From Bacteroidales bacterium (GTDB taxonomy: Bacteria > Bacteroidota > Bacteroidia > Bacteroidales > F082), in assembly GCA_018400955.1 (NCBI GenBank), contig JAGYLH010000002.1:46520-110519 (forward strand): a stretch of DNA of 64,000 nucleotides, written 5' to 3'. A model generated the notes under the pieces. It made no database searches. It was not told the origin of the DNA and saw nothing but the letters and a program-made list of their open reading frames with translations. Every line of letters begins with the position of its first letter. The first letter of the stretch is position 1. Below are positions 10,037 to 20,650 of this stretch, piece after piece. The position numbers and the translations under genes are program-made.

Positions 10037-11141
10037 GCTTAAGAAACATGGCATGGACATGGTTGCGCTCGAACTTATTCGCAACCTGCAGAAAATTGAT
10101 ACCGAAAATGAGTACTATATTTTTGTCAAACCGGATGTGGACTCCGGCTGCCTGAGCCCGAGCGATAATTTTCATATTGTTGAACTTGGCGGTGGCCCCT
10201 ACCCTAGCTGGGAGCAAATTGCCCTGCCAAAAGCAGCTAAAAAATACGGATGCGATGTGTTGCATTGCACAAGCAATACGGCGCCAGTGAACAGCAAAAT
10301 ACCCTTGATCATTACCTTGCACGATATCATTTACCTCGAGAGCATCAGTATTTTCAAAAAAGGTGGCACCTGGTATCAGAAGTTGGGCAATATGTACCGA
10401 CGATGGAATGTGCCCAGGGTGGTCAAAAAAAGTGAGTATATCATCACGGTTTCGCACTTTGAGAAAAACAGGATTAAAAGCTTCTTTGGTTTTCCTGAAG
10501 ATGATAAACGCTTGGTAGCCATTTATAATGGGGTAAGTGAGCATTTTGTTAAAATTACAGACCTTAGTGAATTGAACAGGGTAAAAGAAAAATATCAACT
10601 GCCAGATAATTATGCTTTCTTCCTGGGAAACACCGACCCCAAAAAAAATACCAGGAATGTGCTCAAAGCCTTTTCTGACTACCTGAAAACACCAAACCCA
10701 CCTATGAAGCTGGTAATGCTTGATTATGAGAAATCTGCTCTTGATGCATTGCTTGCCGAAATTGGCGACAAACAATTAATCAACCACATTCACCTTACAG
10801 GTTATGTAGTAAACACTGACCTGCCAGCGATTTATAGCCAATGTAAGCTGTTTTTGTACCCCTCCTTAAGGGAAAGTTTTGGCATTCCCATGCTCGAAGC
10901 CATGCGTTGCGGAAGCCCTGTTATCACCTCAAACACTTCAAGCATGCCTGAAGTATCAGGAGGTGCGGCACTCATAATCGATCCGTACAAAGCGGAAGAA
11001 ATTACCGAGGCGATGATTAAACTAGTTCAGGACGAAAAGCTTCGTGATGATATAATACAAAAAGGTTTTCTGCAAGCTGAAAAATTCTCATGGCAGGCCA
11101 TGGCCAGGGAAGTGCTGAACCTTTATAAGGATATTGCGTAA
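10002..11141 (+). CDS. GT4-family glycosyltransferase
   Basis: PSLRESFGIPMLEAMRCGSPVITSNTSSMPEVSGGAALIIDPY; start overlaps the previous gene by 35 nt. Confidence 0.9.
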   Translation: MKIGIEGQRLFRLKKHGMDMVALELIRNLQKIDTENEYYIFVKPDVDSGCLSPSDNFHIVELGGGPYPSWEQIALPKAAKKYGCDVLHCTSNTAPVNSKIPLIITLHDIIYLESISIFKKGGTWYQKLGNMYRRWNVPRVVKKSEYIITVSHFEKNRIKSFFGFPEDDKRLVAIYNGVSEHFVKITDLSELNRVKEKYQLPDNYAFFLGNTDPKKNTRNVLKAFSDYLKTPNPPMKLVMLDYEKSALDALLAEIGDKQLINHIHLTGYVVNTDLPAIYSQCKLFLYPSLRESFGIPMLEAMRCGSPVITSNTSSMPEVSGGAALIIDPYKAEEITEAMIKLVQDEKLRDDIIQKGFLQAEKFSWQAMAREVLNLYKDIA

Positions 11142-11175
11142 AAAGGAAACCTGATTAAACACCAATTAACTGCAC

Positions 11176-12384
11176 ATGATTACAAACAGAGATTTCATCA
11201 TTGTTGGTTTACAAGCCCTGGATAGCCGTATCGGAAGCAATTGTATCAATATCGCTCATGAAATAGCACGGCACAACAGGGTGCTGTATGTTAATTACCC
11301 GCTTGACAGGCTTACCCGCTTACGCGAAAAAAATGATCCTTTGATTCAAAAACGTCTGAGGATCCTTAAGGGAAAAGAACCTGATCTGGTGCAAATTTCC
11401 GAGAATATGTGGAATTTAAATCCACGTACCATGCTCGAATCCATCAGTCAAATACCTTTCAATGGACTTTTCGATTTCTTCAACAGGATCAATAACAAGC
11501 GGTTTGCAAGGGAAATTAAAAAGGCAATTAACAAGCTGGGCTTTAGTAATTACTTTATTTTTAATGATTCGGATATGTTCCGTAGTTTATATTTGAAGGA
11601 ATTGCTCAACCCAGAACTGTATGTGTATTATACCCGCGATAATCTTATCGCTGTTGATTTCTGGAAAAAACAAGGCATCCGAATCGAAGCGGAATTAATG
11701 GCAAAGGCTGACCTTGTGGTTGGCAATTCAACCTACCTTGCCGATCATGCACGCCAATTCAATCCCCACTCCTATTACGTAGGTCAGGGTTGTGATGTAA
11801 GCCTGTTTGATACTAAGCTTATCAAAAACGTACCCGATGACATCGCGAAAATTAAACGGCCTATCATCGGTTATATTGGGGCTTTATTTTCGCTACGGCT
11901 TGATATTGAAGTGCTTATTTATTTAGCCAAGCAAAGGCCTGATTGGAGTATTGTATTGGTAGGCCCCGAGGATGAAGCTTTTAAAACCAGTGAGTTGCAC
12001 CAAATTGAAAATGTATATTTCCTTGGCAGTAAAAAGATGGAAGAATTACCTGATTATTTGAACCCATTCGATGTGGCACTCAATCCGCAAAAGCTCAACG
12101 AAGTAACAATAGGTAATTATCCACGTAAAATTGATGAATATCTGGCAATGGGCAAGCCAACAGTAGCCACACGTACAAAAGCCATGGAGGTATTCGCCGA
12201 TCATACCTATCTTGCCGATACCAAAGAAGACTATTTAGCATTGGTGGAAAAAGCCCTTTTGGAGAACACCTCCGAGATGGAAAAGGAAAGGGAGGTATTT
12301 GCCAAAAGTCATACATGGGAAAATAACGTGAAGGAGATTTATGATAAAATGCTCCTTTTAATGACCCAACCAAAAGCAATATGA
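11176..12384 (+). CDS. Glycosyltransferase (GT4-like)
   Basis: 402 aa; IGYIGALFSLRLDIEVLIYLAKQRPDWSIVLVGP and YPRKIDEYLAMGKPTVATRTKAMEVF. Confidence 0.85.
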   Translation: MITNRDFIIVGLQALDSRIGSNCINIAHEIARHNRVLYVNYPLDRLTRLREKNDPLIQKRLRILKGKEPDLVQISENMWNLNPRTMLESISQIPFNGLFDFFNRINNKRFAREIKKAINKLGFSNYFIFNDSDMFRSLYLKELLNPELYVYYTRDNLIAVDFWKKQGIRIEAELMAKADLVVGNSTYLADHARQFNPHSYYVGQGCDVSLFDTKLIKNVPDDIAKIKRPIIGYIGALFSLRLDIEVLIYLAKQRPDWSIVLVGPEDEAFKTSELHQIENVYFLGSKKMEELPDYLNPFDVALNPQKLNEVTIGNYPRKIDEYLAMGKPTVATRTKAMEVFADHTYLADTKEDYLALVEKALLENTSEMEKEREVFAKSHTWENNVKEIYDKMLLLMTQPKAI

Positions 12385-12385
12385 T

Positions 12386-13012
12386 ATGGGACTAGTTGAT
12401 AAGATAAAAGCAAACCCACGTTTAAAAAAAATGGCATTGTGGGCTTTGATGCCAAGGAATCAGGCCCGCCCTCGCTTGTGGGTTAAGCTTTTTTTAAACC
12501 CATTGAAACATAAGCACGGCAAAGGCTCATGTATCCGCCGGCGAACACGCATGGATGTTTTGCCTTTCAACTATTTTGAAATTGGTCGCGATTCAACGAT
12601 TGAAGATTTTGCAACAGTCAATAATGGTGTAGGCGATGTTGTGATTGGCGACAGGACCCGCATTGGATTAGGGTGTGTGCTTATTGGCCCTGTAAAAGTT
12701 GGCAACGACATCATGTTTGCACAAAATATTGTTGTTTCAGGCTTGAACCATGGTTATATAGATATTGATGTGCCGCCAAGCCAACAAGAGGTGGAGACCA
12801 AACAAATAATAATTGAAGACGATGTCTGGATTGGTGCTAATGCTGTAATTACTGCCGGAGTAACCATTGGCAAACATTGCGTTATAGCTGCTGGCAGCAT
12901 TGTCACCAAAAGCGTTCCACCCTACTCAGTAGCCGGCGGAAATCCGGCACGCATTTTAAGGCAATATAATCCTGAATCAAAAACTTGGGAAAAGCCTTTG
13001 CAAGCAATCTAA
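12386..13012 (+). CDS. Left-handed beta-helix acyltransferase (WbbJ/maltose O-acetyltransferase-like)
   Basis: Hexapeptide repeats: IEDFATVNNGVGDVVIGDRTRIGLGCVLIGPVKVGN ... IIEDDVWIGANAVITAGVTIGKHCVIAAGSIVTKSVPPYSVAGGNPARI. Confidence 0.9.
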   Translation: MGLVDKIKANPRLKKMALWALMPRNQARPRLWVKLFLNPLKHKHGKGSCIRRRTRMDVLPFNYFEIGRDSTIEDFATVNNGVGDVVIGDRTRIGLGCVLIGPVKVGNDIMFAQNIVVSGLNHGYIDIDVPPSQQEVETKQIIIEDDVWIGANAVITAGVTIGKHCVIAAGSIVTKSVPPYSVAGGNPARILRQYNPESKTWEKPLQAI

Positions 13013-13039
13013 ATTCACTTAATATAATAAAAAAACAAA

Positions 13040-13846
13040 ATGCAAAAAATAAGAACATTTGCCAGATATTTCAAGGATTTTCTTCAATATGGGCAGGTAA
13101 GGCTGGTGCTGGCTTCAATGTTTTACCTGGTGACCAAAAAATCTATCATTGATACGCGAATCTTTAGGGGTAAACTTGGCTATTTTTTGCACCGCAAGGG
13201 ATCCATCGATTTTCAGTTTGGTAATTATGCCTACGAATGGAATGTAAAACGTTTTATGCTGGAACAAGGCAAAAAGCATGATGTTTTTATCGATATTGGA
13301 GCCAATATAGGTGCTTATTCTATTCTTCATGCCAAAAATGGCCTGAAGTGTTTTGCCTTCGAACCTGCCTATGAAAATTATAAAGCATTGTATATTAATT
13401 TAATGCTTAATAATCTTGAAAAAAAAGTTAGCATCTTTAATGTGGGCCTCAATGATCAACCAAGGAAAGCCGAATTTATATTTGACCCCCTCAATACAGG
13501 TGCAACTCACCTAAGCAGCATCCCCGCCGAAGACCCTGAGATTGACAAACGTGGCAAAATTACAGAGGTTGAACTTGTCAGGTTGGATGACTTGATAGAA
13601 AAACTAAATATTTCGGAGGATAAACGGATACTCATGAAAATTGATGTTGAAGGCATGGAAGTAAATGTGCTCCGCGGCGCAAAAAAATTCATTCGGAAAT
13701 ACCCGAATTTAATGATTACCCTTGAAAGCGTGCATTCTGGCGAGCATAATATTAAGGAAATACTTAACAGTATTGCCGAATTTGAGTTTGACATCATTGA
13801 CGACCTGAATATTGCAACCCGTAAAGTTTCGAATAACATAAATTAA
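13040..13846 (+). CDS. FkbM-family SAM-dependent methyltransferase
   Basis: DVFIDIGANIGAYSILHAKNGLKCFAFEPAYENYKALYINLMLN ... LMKIDVEGMEVNVLRGAKKFI. Confidence 0.9.
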   Translation: MQKIRTFARYFKDFLQYGQVRLVLASMFYLVTKKSIIDTRIFRGKLGYFLHRKGSIDFQFGNYAYEWNVKRFMLEQGKKHDVFIDIGANIGAYSILHAKNGLKCFAFEPAYENYKALYINLMLNNLEKKVSIFNVGLNDQPRKAEFIFDPLNTGATHLSSIPAEDPEIDKRGKITEVELVRLDDLIEKLNISEDKRILMKIDVEGMEVNVLRGAKKFIRKYPNLMITLESVHSGEHNIKEILNSIAEFEFDIIDDLNIATRKVSNNIN

Positions 13847-13853
13847 GGTAGCT

Positions 13854-15053
13854 ATGCTTGCTATGGAAATCCTTTTTTGGTTTTTAGTTTTTATCGTCTT
13901 CTATGCCTATATTGGTTACGGAATGCTACTTTTTATTATGGTTCTTATAAAACGGCTTTTTACTGCAAAAGAAAAAAGCACCCTTGATATCATTTACGAG
14001 CCGGAAGTAACGCTGTTTGTTGCCGCCTTCAACGAAAAAGATTATGCCGATGCCAAAGTACAGAATGGTTTCGAGATTGATTACCCCAAACATAAGATAA
14101 GGCAGGTTTGGGTAACAGATGGGTCTGATGATGGCACACCTGAAGTGCTACAGAAGTATAAAGATCAAGGCGTTGAAGTATATCATGAAAACAAAAGGGG
14201 GGGGAAGATTGGTGCCATGAACAGGGGCATGCAGTTTGTTAAAACACCTATTGTTGTCTTTTCGGATGGTAATACCGTATTGGGAAAAGAATCGGTTCAA
14301 CGCATCGTAAACTTATTTAAAGATCCAAAAGTAGGCTGTGTATCAGGCGAGAAACGTATCTATAACAAGGAAAAGGACAACGCAGCCGGTACAGAAGGTA
14401 TCTATTGGAAATACGAATCCACACTGAAAAAATGGGATGCTGAGCTGTATTCCGTTGTTGGCGCTGCCGGTGAACTATTCGCCGTTCGCACCGAATTGTT
14501 CCAAGAAGTGGAAAAAGATACTTTGCTTGACGATTTTATCATTTCGTTGCGCATTGCTATGCAGGGTTTTACCATCCAATACGATCCGGAAGCTTATGCC
14601 ATTGAAACTTCGTCTGCCAACGTGAAGGAAGAACTCAAACGCAAGGTTCGTATCGCTGCTGGTGGCATACAGTCCATCATCAGGCTCAGCCCCTTGCTCA
14701 ATGTTTTTAAACATGGCATGTTGAGCTTTCAATACATTTCGCACCGGGTATTGCGCTGGACACTCGCTCCGTTTTCGCTTCCGTTAATTTTACTTTTAAA
14801 TCTTTGGATAGCTGTGGATTATGGTATTACCAACTTCAACAATCTTTACGTACTTTTGTTCTTCGCACAAATCATCTTCTACACAATGGCCTTGCTGGGT
14901 TGGTATTTGGAAAACAAAGCGATAAAAATTAAACTTCTGTTTATCCCCTACTATTTTTTCATTATGAACCTGGCTGTTTTTCTTGGTATTAAAAGGTATT
15001 TTAAAGGCAGTCAAACAGTAAACTGGGAGCGCGCAAAAAGAGGAACAAAATAA
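13854..15053 (+). CDS. Family 2 glycosyltransferase, membrane-associated
   Basis: VTLFVAAFNEKD, VTDGSDDGTPEVL, LDDFIISLRI, KRKVRIAAGG, C-terminal TMs. Confidence 0.9.
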   Translation: MLAMEILFWFLVFIVFYAYIGYGMLLFIMVLIKRLFTAKEKSTLDIIYEPEVTLFVAAFNEKDYADAKVQNGFEIDYPKHKIRQVWVTDGSDDGTPEVLQKYKDQGVEVYHENKRGGKIGAMNRGMQFVKTPIVVFSDGNTVLGKESVQRIVNLFKDPKVGCVSGEKRIYNKEKDNAAGTEGIYWKYESTLKKWDAELYSVVGAAGELFAVRTELFQEVEKDTLLDDFIISLRIAMQGFTIQYDPEAYAIETSSANVKEELKRKVRIAAGGIQSIIRLSPLLNVFKHGMLSFQYISHRVLRWTLAPFSLPLILLLNLWIAVDYGITNFNNLYVLLFFAQIIFYTMALLGWYLENKAIKIKLLFIPYYFFIMNLAVFLGIKRYFKGSQTVNWERAKRGTK

Positions 15054-16696
15054 TGTGGAACCGGGTAAAAATAGGGCTGCTGATGCCCATACTTTTTTCC
15101 CAATACCTGTTGTTGGGTCAATACAATTGCACCTATTTTGTTGAAACCAACCAAAACGTGGTTGATGGCCAGCAATTTTCGCCTGGCGATGTTATTTGCC
15201 TTTATCCGGGATTGCGGTCGTTTTTACTATTTAACAACCTGCATGGAACTGAAGAACAGCCTATAACAATAGTCAACAACATCGGACAGGTGGTTATCGA
15301 CACCGATCATTTTTACGGTGTTAAATTCAGTAATTGCAGTCATATCCGGTTTACCGGAACAGGCAATAGCGTAATTGAATATGGTATTTATATCCGACGC
15401 GTGGACAATGGCGCAGGCCTAAGTATTGACGATTTGAGTACTGATTTTGAACTGGACCATTTACGCATATCGAATACAGCCCTGGGGGGAATTTATGCCA
15501 AAACCGACCCTGACTGTAGTTTTCAGGCAACCCGTGATAATTTTACATTTACCAATCTCCGTATCCATCACTGTTGGTTGCACGACATTCAGGATGAGGG
15601 CCTTTATATTGGAAGCTCAAAATATACCGGTCAATACCTTCCGGATTGCGATACAACGGTGTTGCCTCACATTTTGACAGGTGTTCATATTCATGACAAC
15701 CTGGTGGAACATACCGGTTGGGATGGCATTCAGGTAAGCTCCTCCCCGATTGATTGCCAGGTTTATAACAATACAATTCTTTATGATTCATGGCGAGAGA
15801 CGCACTTTCAAATGTCGGGCATACTCATTGGAGGTGGTTCTACGTGCAATTGTTACAATAACCATATTGCCAATGGAAAAGGTGATGGAATAGACGTATT
15901 CGGAAGTGGGGAAATGCAGATGTATAACAATTTAATTGTTAACGCCGGCCGGAGTTTTCAGCCCACCGACCCGACACAATCCAAGCATGGCATTTTTGTG
16001 GGAAATGCACCCGATGGCAGCCCTGTAAACATTAAGATGCTTTACAACACCATCGTAAGCCCGAAAAGCACCGGCATAAGATTCTTAAATTCAAATTCTT
16101 CTGAAAATCTTATTGTGAACAATATCATTGTGGATCCGGGCAATTTTGGGCAAAGTGGCCAACAAGCCTTCTTTAACCATGAATTGTCGGCATCTCAGTT
16201 TACCCTGTCGAATAATTTATTTTCTGATAACCTTAATATACCCAAGTTTATTGATGCTATGCATAACTTTGATTTACAGCCCAATTCGCCTGCTGTAAAT
16301 GCTGCAATGGATGCAGGCAGCTACCAACCAAATTTTGATATCCTGATGCGTCCCAGGCCGCACAACGGTGCTTTTGATATTGGTGCTTTCGAGAGCCAGG
16401 ACCCCTATGCAAGCTTGAACGAAAATGTTGCTGTTAAAGGGAAATTAGATATCAGAATTCAAGCAAACCCTGTTTCCGAACTACTTCTGCTTCAGGTGAA
16501 TGCCTGTGAAGATATGCAAATCCACATCAAATTGGTAAAAATTGATGGCGGAATAGTTTACCAATTTCCAAAACAACAAATACCCTCCGGTAAGTCGCAT
16601 TTGCAACTTGATATTGCATATTTCTCAAAAGGGGTTTATTTGTGTACGATTATTACTGATGAACAATCAATTACAAAAAAAGTTGTTCTTTACTAA
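15053..16696 (+). CDS. Secreted right-handed parallel beta-helix protein with T9SS C-terminal sorting domain
   Basis: Signal peptide (LLMPILFSQYLLLGQ), repeated beta-helix rungs (GIQVSSSPIDCQVYNNTILY, GIDVFGSGEMQMYNNLIVNAG), Por-secretion-like tail ending SITKKVVLY; start overlaps the GT2 stop (taATG). Confidence 0.85.
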   Translation: MWNRVKIGLLMPILFSQYLLLGQYNCTYFVETNQNVVDGQQFSPGDVICLYPGLRSFLLFNNLHGTEEQPITIVNNIGQVVIDTDHFYGVKFSNCSHIRFTGTGNSVIEYGIYIRRVDNGAGLSIDDLSTDFELDHLRISNTALGGIYAKTDPDCSFQATRDNFTFTNLRIHHCWLHDIQDEGLYIGSSKYTGQYLPDCDTTVLPHILTGVHIHDNLVEHTGWDGIQVSSSPIDCQVYNNTILYDSWRETHFQMSGILIGGGSTCNCYNNHIANGKGDGIDVFGSGEMQMYNNLIVNAGRSFQPTDPTQSKHGIFVGNAPDGSPVNIKMLYNTIVSPKSTGIRFLNSNSSENLIVNNIIVDPGNFGQSGQQAFFNHELSASQFTLSNNLFSDNLNIPKFIDAMHNFDLQPNSPAVNAAMDAGSYQPNFDILMRPRPHNGAFDIGAFESQDPYASLNENVAVKGKLDIRIQANPVSELLLLQVNACEDMQIHIKLVKIDGGIVYQFPKQQIPSGKSHLQLDIAYFSKGVYLCTIITDEQSITKKVVLY

Positions 16697-16714
16697 TCAT
16701 TAATTTTAAACCCA

Positions 16715-17530
16715 ATGTCAATGACTGGCCTAAAAAAAATAATCCCCAGGCGTTTCGGCTATTATCTGCGTCGATGGCGTTTATATCTGCGTGGTCTGAC
16801 TAACAGGGGAAATGCTTACCATTGCCCCCTTTGCAACCACAGCTACCGCAAAATGTTTGATGGTGGTTTCGACCTGCCGGTTATTAAAAAGATGCAAATT
16901 ATTGGCGCTGGCCGTCGCAAATCCGTTATTTGTCCCGGCTGCAATTCAACTGACCGCGACCGCTTATTGTATGTCTATATAAATCAATGTGTTGATATAA
17001 ATAAAAAGAGCAGAATACTGCATATTGCCCCCGAACCAGCATTGGCTCCTTTTTTGCAAAAGCTTGCCCCGGATAATTATGTAGCAGGTGTAAAATACCA
17101 TGAGGGTTTTTATTATAGCAAAAATGTAAAACTATTTGATATCAAAGCTATTCCATATGACAATGAATCGTTCGACCTCATCCTTTGCAATCATGTGCTG
17201 GAACACATTGATGAGGATGATAAAGCCATGCGGGAACTATACAGGGTTTTGGCTTCCGGTGGAAAAGCTATCCTTCAGGTACCCTGGTCGCCCTTGCTTA
17301 AAACAACAGTGGAAGACCCTTCAGTTACTGATGAGGCCAAAAGGGAAGAATTATTCGGACAGTTTGACCACGTGCGACTTTATGGAAATGACTACCCTCA
17401 ACGTATAGAAAATGCCGGCTTTTTAGTCCACATTATAGACCCGAATTCACTATTTAATGAAAATATTCCGGCTGAACGATTGGCAATTAATCTAAATGAA
17501 GTTATATTTGTCGGTGAAAAACAAACTTAA
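16715..17530 (+). CDS. Class I SAM methyltransferase with N-terminal Zn-ribbon-like CxxC pairs
   Basis: CPLC...CPGC; FDLILCNHVLEHIDEDDKAMRELYRVLASGGKAIL. Confidence 0.85.
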   Translation: MSMTGLKKIIPRRFGYYLRRWRLYLRGLTNRGNAYHCPLCNHSYRKMFDGGFDLPVIKKMQIIGAGRRKSVICPGCNSTDRDRLLYVYINQCVDINKKSRILHIAPEPALAPFLQKLAPDNYVAGVKYHEGFYYSKNVKLFDIKAIPYDNESFDLILCNHVLEHIDEDDKAMRELYRVLASGGKAILQVPWSPLLKTTVEDPSVTDEAKREELFGQFDHVRLYGNDYPQRIENAGFLVHIIDPNSLFNENIPAERLAINLNEVIFVGEKQT

Positions 17531-17531
17531 C

Positions 17532-20012
17532 ATGGCCTTTTACCCCCATTGTAGATGGCTTTCGGGCTATTCCAGAATAATTAAAATTCATTTTTTAAGC
17601 ATCCTAACCCTATTTATTTTTGTTGGTGCGCCATTGCAAGTCAAACCAAATACAACAGATAATCAATCATTTAAGTATTATTTTGAAACGCAGCCCTACC
17701 CCCACTTCAATTCGGATATTAAAAATAATACAGGAGGTGTTTTCAATTTGATTGACATCGGCAGCCTCACACCAGAAAATGCCACTCCGGTGCAGACACT
17801 TGAAATGGCCTTGGAATACAATAAATTGTCAAAGCGATTTTTGGAATTGGGACTTTATACCCTTGCCAATATTTTTGCCTCCGAAGGACTGGTATGGGCA
17901 AAAAAGGCCAATAACCCAGAAATATTATTCAGTGCCCACAACATCAATGCCTTGACCTTTGAACACCTTTATAATACAGCCTCTGCTGTTGAGCATTTAA
18001 AGGTCATGATAAGGCTGAGTGAGACAGCATTTGACAATGAGCATGTGGCCTTTTCGCTTACAAGGCTTTCTGCTTTGTACATCAGGATGCAGGATAGTGC
18101 CCGGGCTGGAATTTACCTGGAGGCAGCACTTACCCTAAAGGAAGCTATTGAGGAAAATGCCGCTTTAAATGCACTGTTTTATCTGGAAAAGCTGAATTAC
18201 ATGTTCATGGTGGGGGAAATTGAAAAAGCTGAAAATATACACTTAAAGATCATTCAAACCGCTGACAAGGATTTTTTAATCAAGGCTTTGGGATTCATTG
18301 GTAATTTTCCACCAGAAAGTATTTACAAGCAAAACAATGAAGAGAAATACCTTTTAACAGCATTGGATTTAGCAGCAGAGAAAGCAAACCTGAGCTATTC
18401 TGTCTGGATAAAGGATTTATTGAGTCATTATTATAAGCAAACAGCTCAGGAAAAGTCATTTTACTATTTGAACGAATCCCTTTACAACCGTCAAACCATC
18501 CATGTCCTAATAGATGAATGGCGAACCCTCGCGTTGCAGGAGATAGCTGAAAAACACAAACTTCAGCAAACTGGAATTGACAAAGCTAAATCCAAAGACT
18601 TAATAATCAACATTATCCTTTTGGTTATTCTCTTTTCGACTATTGTTTTTTTACTATATCGCATTTCTCGATTACGAAAGCAAAATCGAAAAATAAAAGC
18701 TGAACATAGCACGAGCAAAAAGAAAATTAACCTTCTGATAGATGCTGCCGAAAACCATATAGAAGAAAGGATTTCTGAGCGTATTCAGGTGATGGAAGAA
18801 GAGCTCAACGAAAGGAAAAAAGTGGACGTTGAACTCAAAATAGCATTACAGAAGGCAGAGGATGCAAACTACCTGAAAAACGCCTTTCTTGCCAATATAA
18901 GCCATGAAATCAGGACACCCCTGAACGGTATCCTTGGCTTTTCGAACCTATTAGAGGTCGAACTTGCGTTGATTGATAACCCTGAGCTTTTTGAATACGC
19001 CAGTTCCATCCAGCAAAGTGGTGAGCGCTTGCTGCACCTTTTAAACAACATCATCGATATCAGCCGCATTGAGGCCAATGACCTTGAAATGAAGATATTG
19101 CCTCACAACATCAACATCTTGATACGAGAAGCAATTGAATTGTACACTTTCAAGGCCAATGAAAAAGGCCTCAGATTGGTCAATAATTTCAATCATGACC
19201 TATTGGTATCTACCGATCGCGATACACTGACGCGCGTAATTTGCGAAGTGCTTGATAATGCCATTAAATACACAGAAAAAGGATTTATCAGGCTCGATCT
19301 TGTTGATGACAATGCCAAAGGGAAGATGATAATATGTATCAAAGATACCGGTTTAGGTATTGATGAGTCATATCTTCCCCACATATATGAAGCATTCAGA
19401 CAGGAAAGTCTCGGCTACTCCCGGCTATATCAGGGTGCAGGTTTAGGAATCCCATTGGCTTACAGGATGATGGAACTTATGGGTGGAATACTCCGCATTG
19501 AGTCGCAGAAGGCAATTGGGACGACTGTTTTCCTTGAAATTCCTAAAGCAAGCCAGGATATGGAAAGTGTCCCTTCTAAAAATATAATAATTGAGTCCCA
19601 GATCAAGGATGTAGTGCTTAGTGACCTGAATATACTTGTAGTGGAAGATGACAGGGCCAATATGTTATTGGTAAAGAAAATGGTTAAACCTTATGGAATA
19701 ATCCATATTGCAATGGATGGGGAATCTACACTGAATTTATTGCAGAGTCAAACAGATCAGAATGTCCGTATGGATGTGTTTCTGCTCGACATAAATTTGC
19801 CTGCTCCGTGGGATGGCATTAAACTGATGCAAGCCATTAAGCACAGGTATCCGTTTTATGAAAACAGCATTTTTATTGCTGTAACTGCCTATGCCATGTC
19901 AGGTGATAAAGATCGTTTACTTGAAGCCGGATTTAATGATTATATCCCTAAACCCATTGATAAAGAACTTCTTATACAAACTATTAAATTCAATTGGCTT
20001 AAAATTACTTAA
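17532..20012 (+). CDS. Hybrid sensor histidine kinase (TPR-like sensor, HisKA-HATPase, C-terminal receiver)
   Basis: NAFLANISHEIRTPLNGILGFSNLLE; NAIKYTEKG; DTGLGI; GAGLGIPLAYRMMELMGG; receiver ILVVEDD...LLDINLP...VTAYAM...KPID. Likely start 17532 (MAFYPH), inside the listed ORF 17496. Confidence 0.93.
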   Translation: MAFYPHCRWLSGYSRIIKIHFLSILTLFIFVGAPLQVKPNTTDNQSFKYYFETQPYPHFNSDIKNNTGGVFNLIDIGSLTPENATPVQTLEMALEYNKLSKRFLELGLYTLANIFASEGLVWAKKANNPEILFSAHNINALTFEHLYNTASAVEHLKVMIRLSETAFDNEHVAFSLTRLSALYIRMQDSARAGIYLEAALTLKEAIEENAALNALFYLEKLNYMFMVGEIEKAENIHLKIIQTADKDFLIKALGFIGNFPPESIYKQNNEEKYLLTALDLAAEKANLSYSVWIKDLLSHYYKQTAQEKSFYYLNESLYNRQTIHVLIDEWRTLALQEIAEKHKLQQTGIDKAKSKDLIINIILLVILFSTIVFLLYRISRLRKQNRKIKAEHSTSKKKINLLIDAAENHIEERISERIQVMEEELNERKKVDVELKIALQKAEDANYLKNAFLANISHEIRTPLNGILGFSNLLEVELALIDNPELFEYASSIQQSGERLLHLLNNIIDISRIEANDLEMKILPHNINILIREAIELYTFKANEKGLRLVNNFNHDLLVSTDRDTLTRVICEVLDNAIKYTEKGFIRLDLVDDNAKGKMIICIKDTGLGIDESYLPHIYEAFRQESLGYSRLYQGAGLGIPLAYRMMELMGGILRIESQKAIGTTVFLEIPKASQDMESVPSKNIIIESQIKDVVLSDLNILVVEDDRANMLLVKKMVKPYGIIHIAMDGESTLNLLQSQTDQNVRMDVFLLDINLPAPWDGIKLMQAIKHRYPFYENSIFIAVTAYAMSGDKDRLLEAGFNDYIPKPIDKELLIQTIKFNWLKIT

Positions 20013-20235
20013 TTATCTAAACACATATATACCATTTACTTACTTTTGTAAGATAGATTCTTAGCAGGAAACGATGCAAAATTATATTAGATAGGTACAA
20101 AATTTTACAAAACATGAATAAAATGTAATATGTTTATGTGTTTAACTTAAACTAAATCAAACAATTAAATGCCCGGCATTATTCTTGTGACATTGTTATA
20201 AACCCAGAAATTCCGACACACGAAGAACAAATAAA

Positions 20236-20619
20236 ATGTTAAAAGTACTTTTAGTTGAAGACAACGAACTCAACCAGAAGTTCGCCATGGCCGTAGTAAG
20301 AAAACTCGGCCATGAGGTGGATGTGGCTGAAAATGGCCGCATTGGCCTTGATAAATACCTTAGTAAATCTTACGATCTTATTCTAATGGATATTCAAATG
20401 CCCGAAATGAATGGCATTGAGGCTACCAAAGCTATCCGAAAACATGAACAGCAATATGGAGATGGAAAACGTATTCCCATTATCGCCATTACGGCCTTCG
20501 TAATGGAACACGATAAGAAAAACTGTATCGAAGCTGGTATGGATGAATTTTTAGCAAAACCATACAAACCCTTAGAACTACAGCAAAAAGTCAGTGTTTT
20601 CTTCCCTGAAACTGCCTGA
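20236..20619 (+). CDS. Single-domain response regulator (receiver only)
   Basis: LLVEDNELNQKFA, DLILMDIQMPEMNGIEATKAIR, IIAITAF, FLAKPYKP. Confidence 0.93.
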   Translation: MLKVLLVEDNELNQKFAMAVVRKLGHEVDVAENGRIGLDKYLSKSYDLILMDIQMPEMNGIEATKAIRKHEQQYGDGKRIPIIAITAFVMEHDKKNCIEAGMDEFLAKPYKPLELQQKVSVFFPETA

Positions 20620-20650
20620 TCCGACATTCTATTTCAATAAACCTTACCTC

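Noticed and set aside
9993-10775. 260-aa minus-strand ORF antisense to the GT4 gene
   Set aside because: Fully antisense to a well-supported glycosyltransferase (10002..11141); no recognisable domain; a by-product of codon usage.
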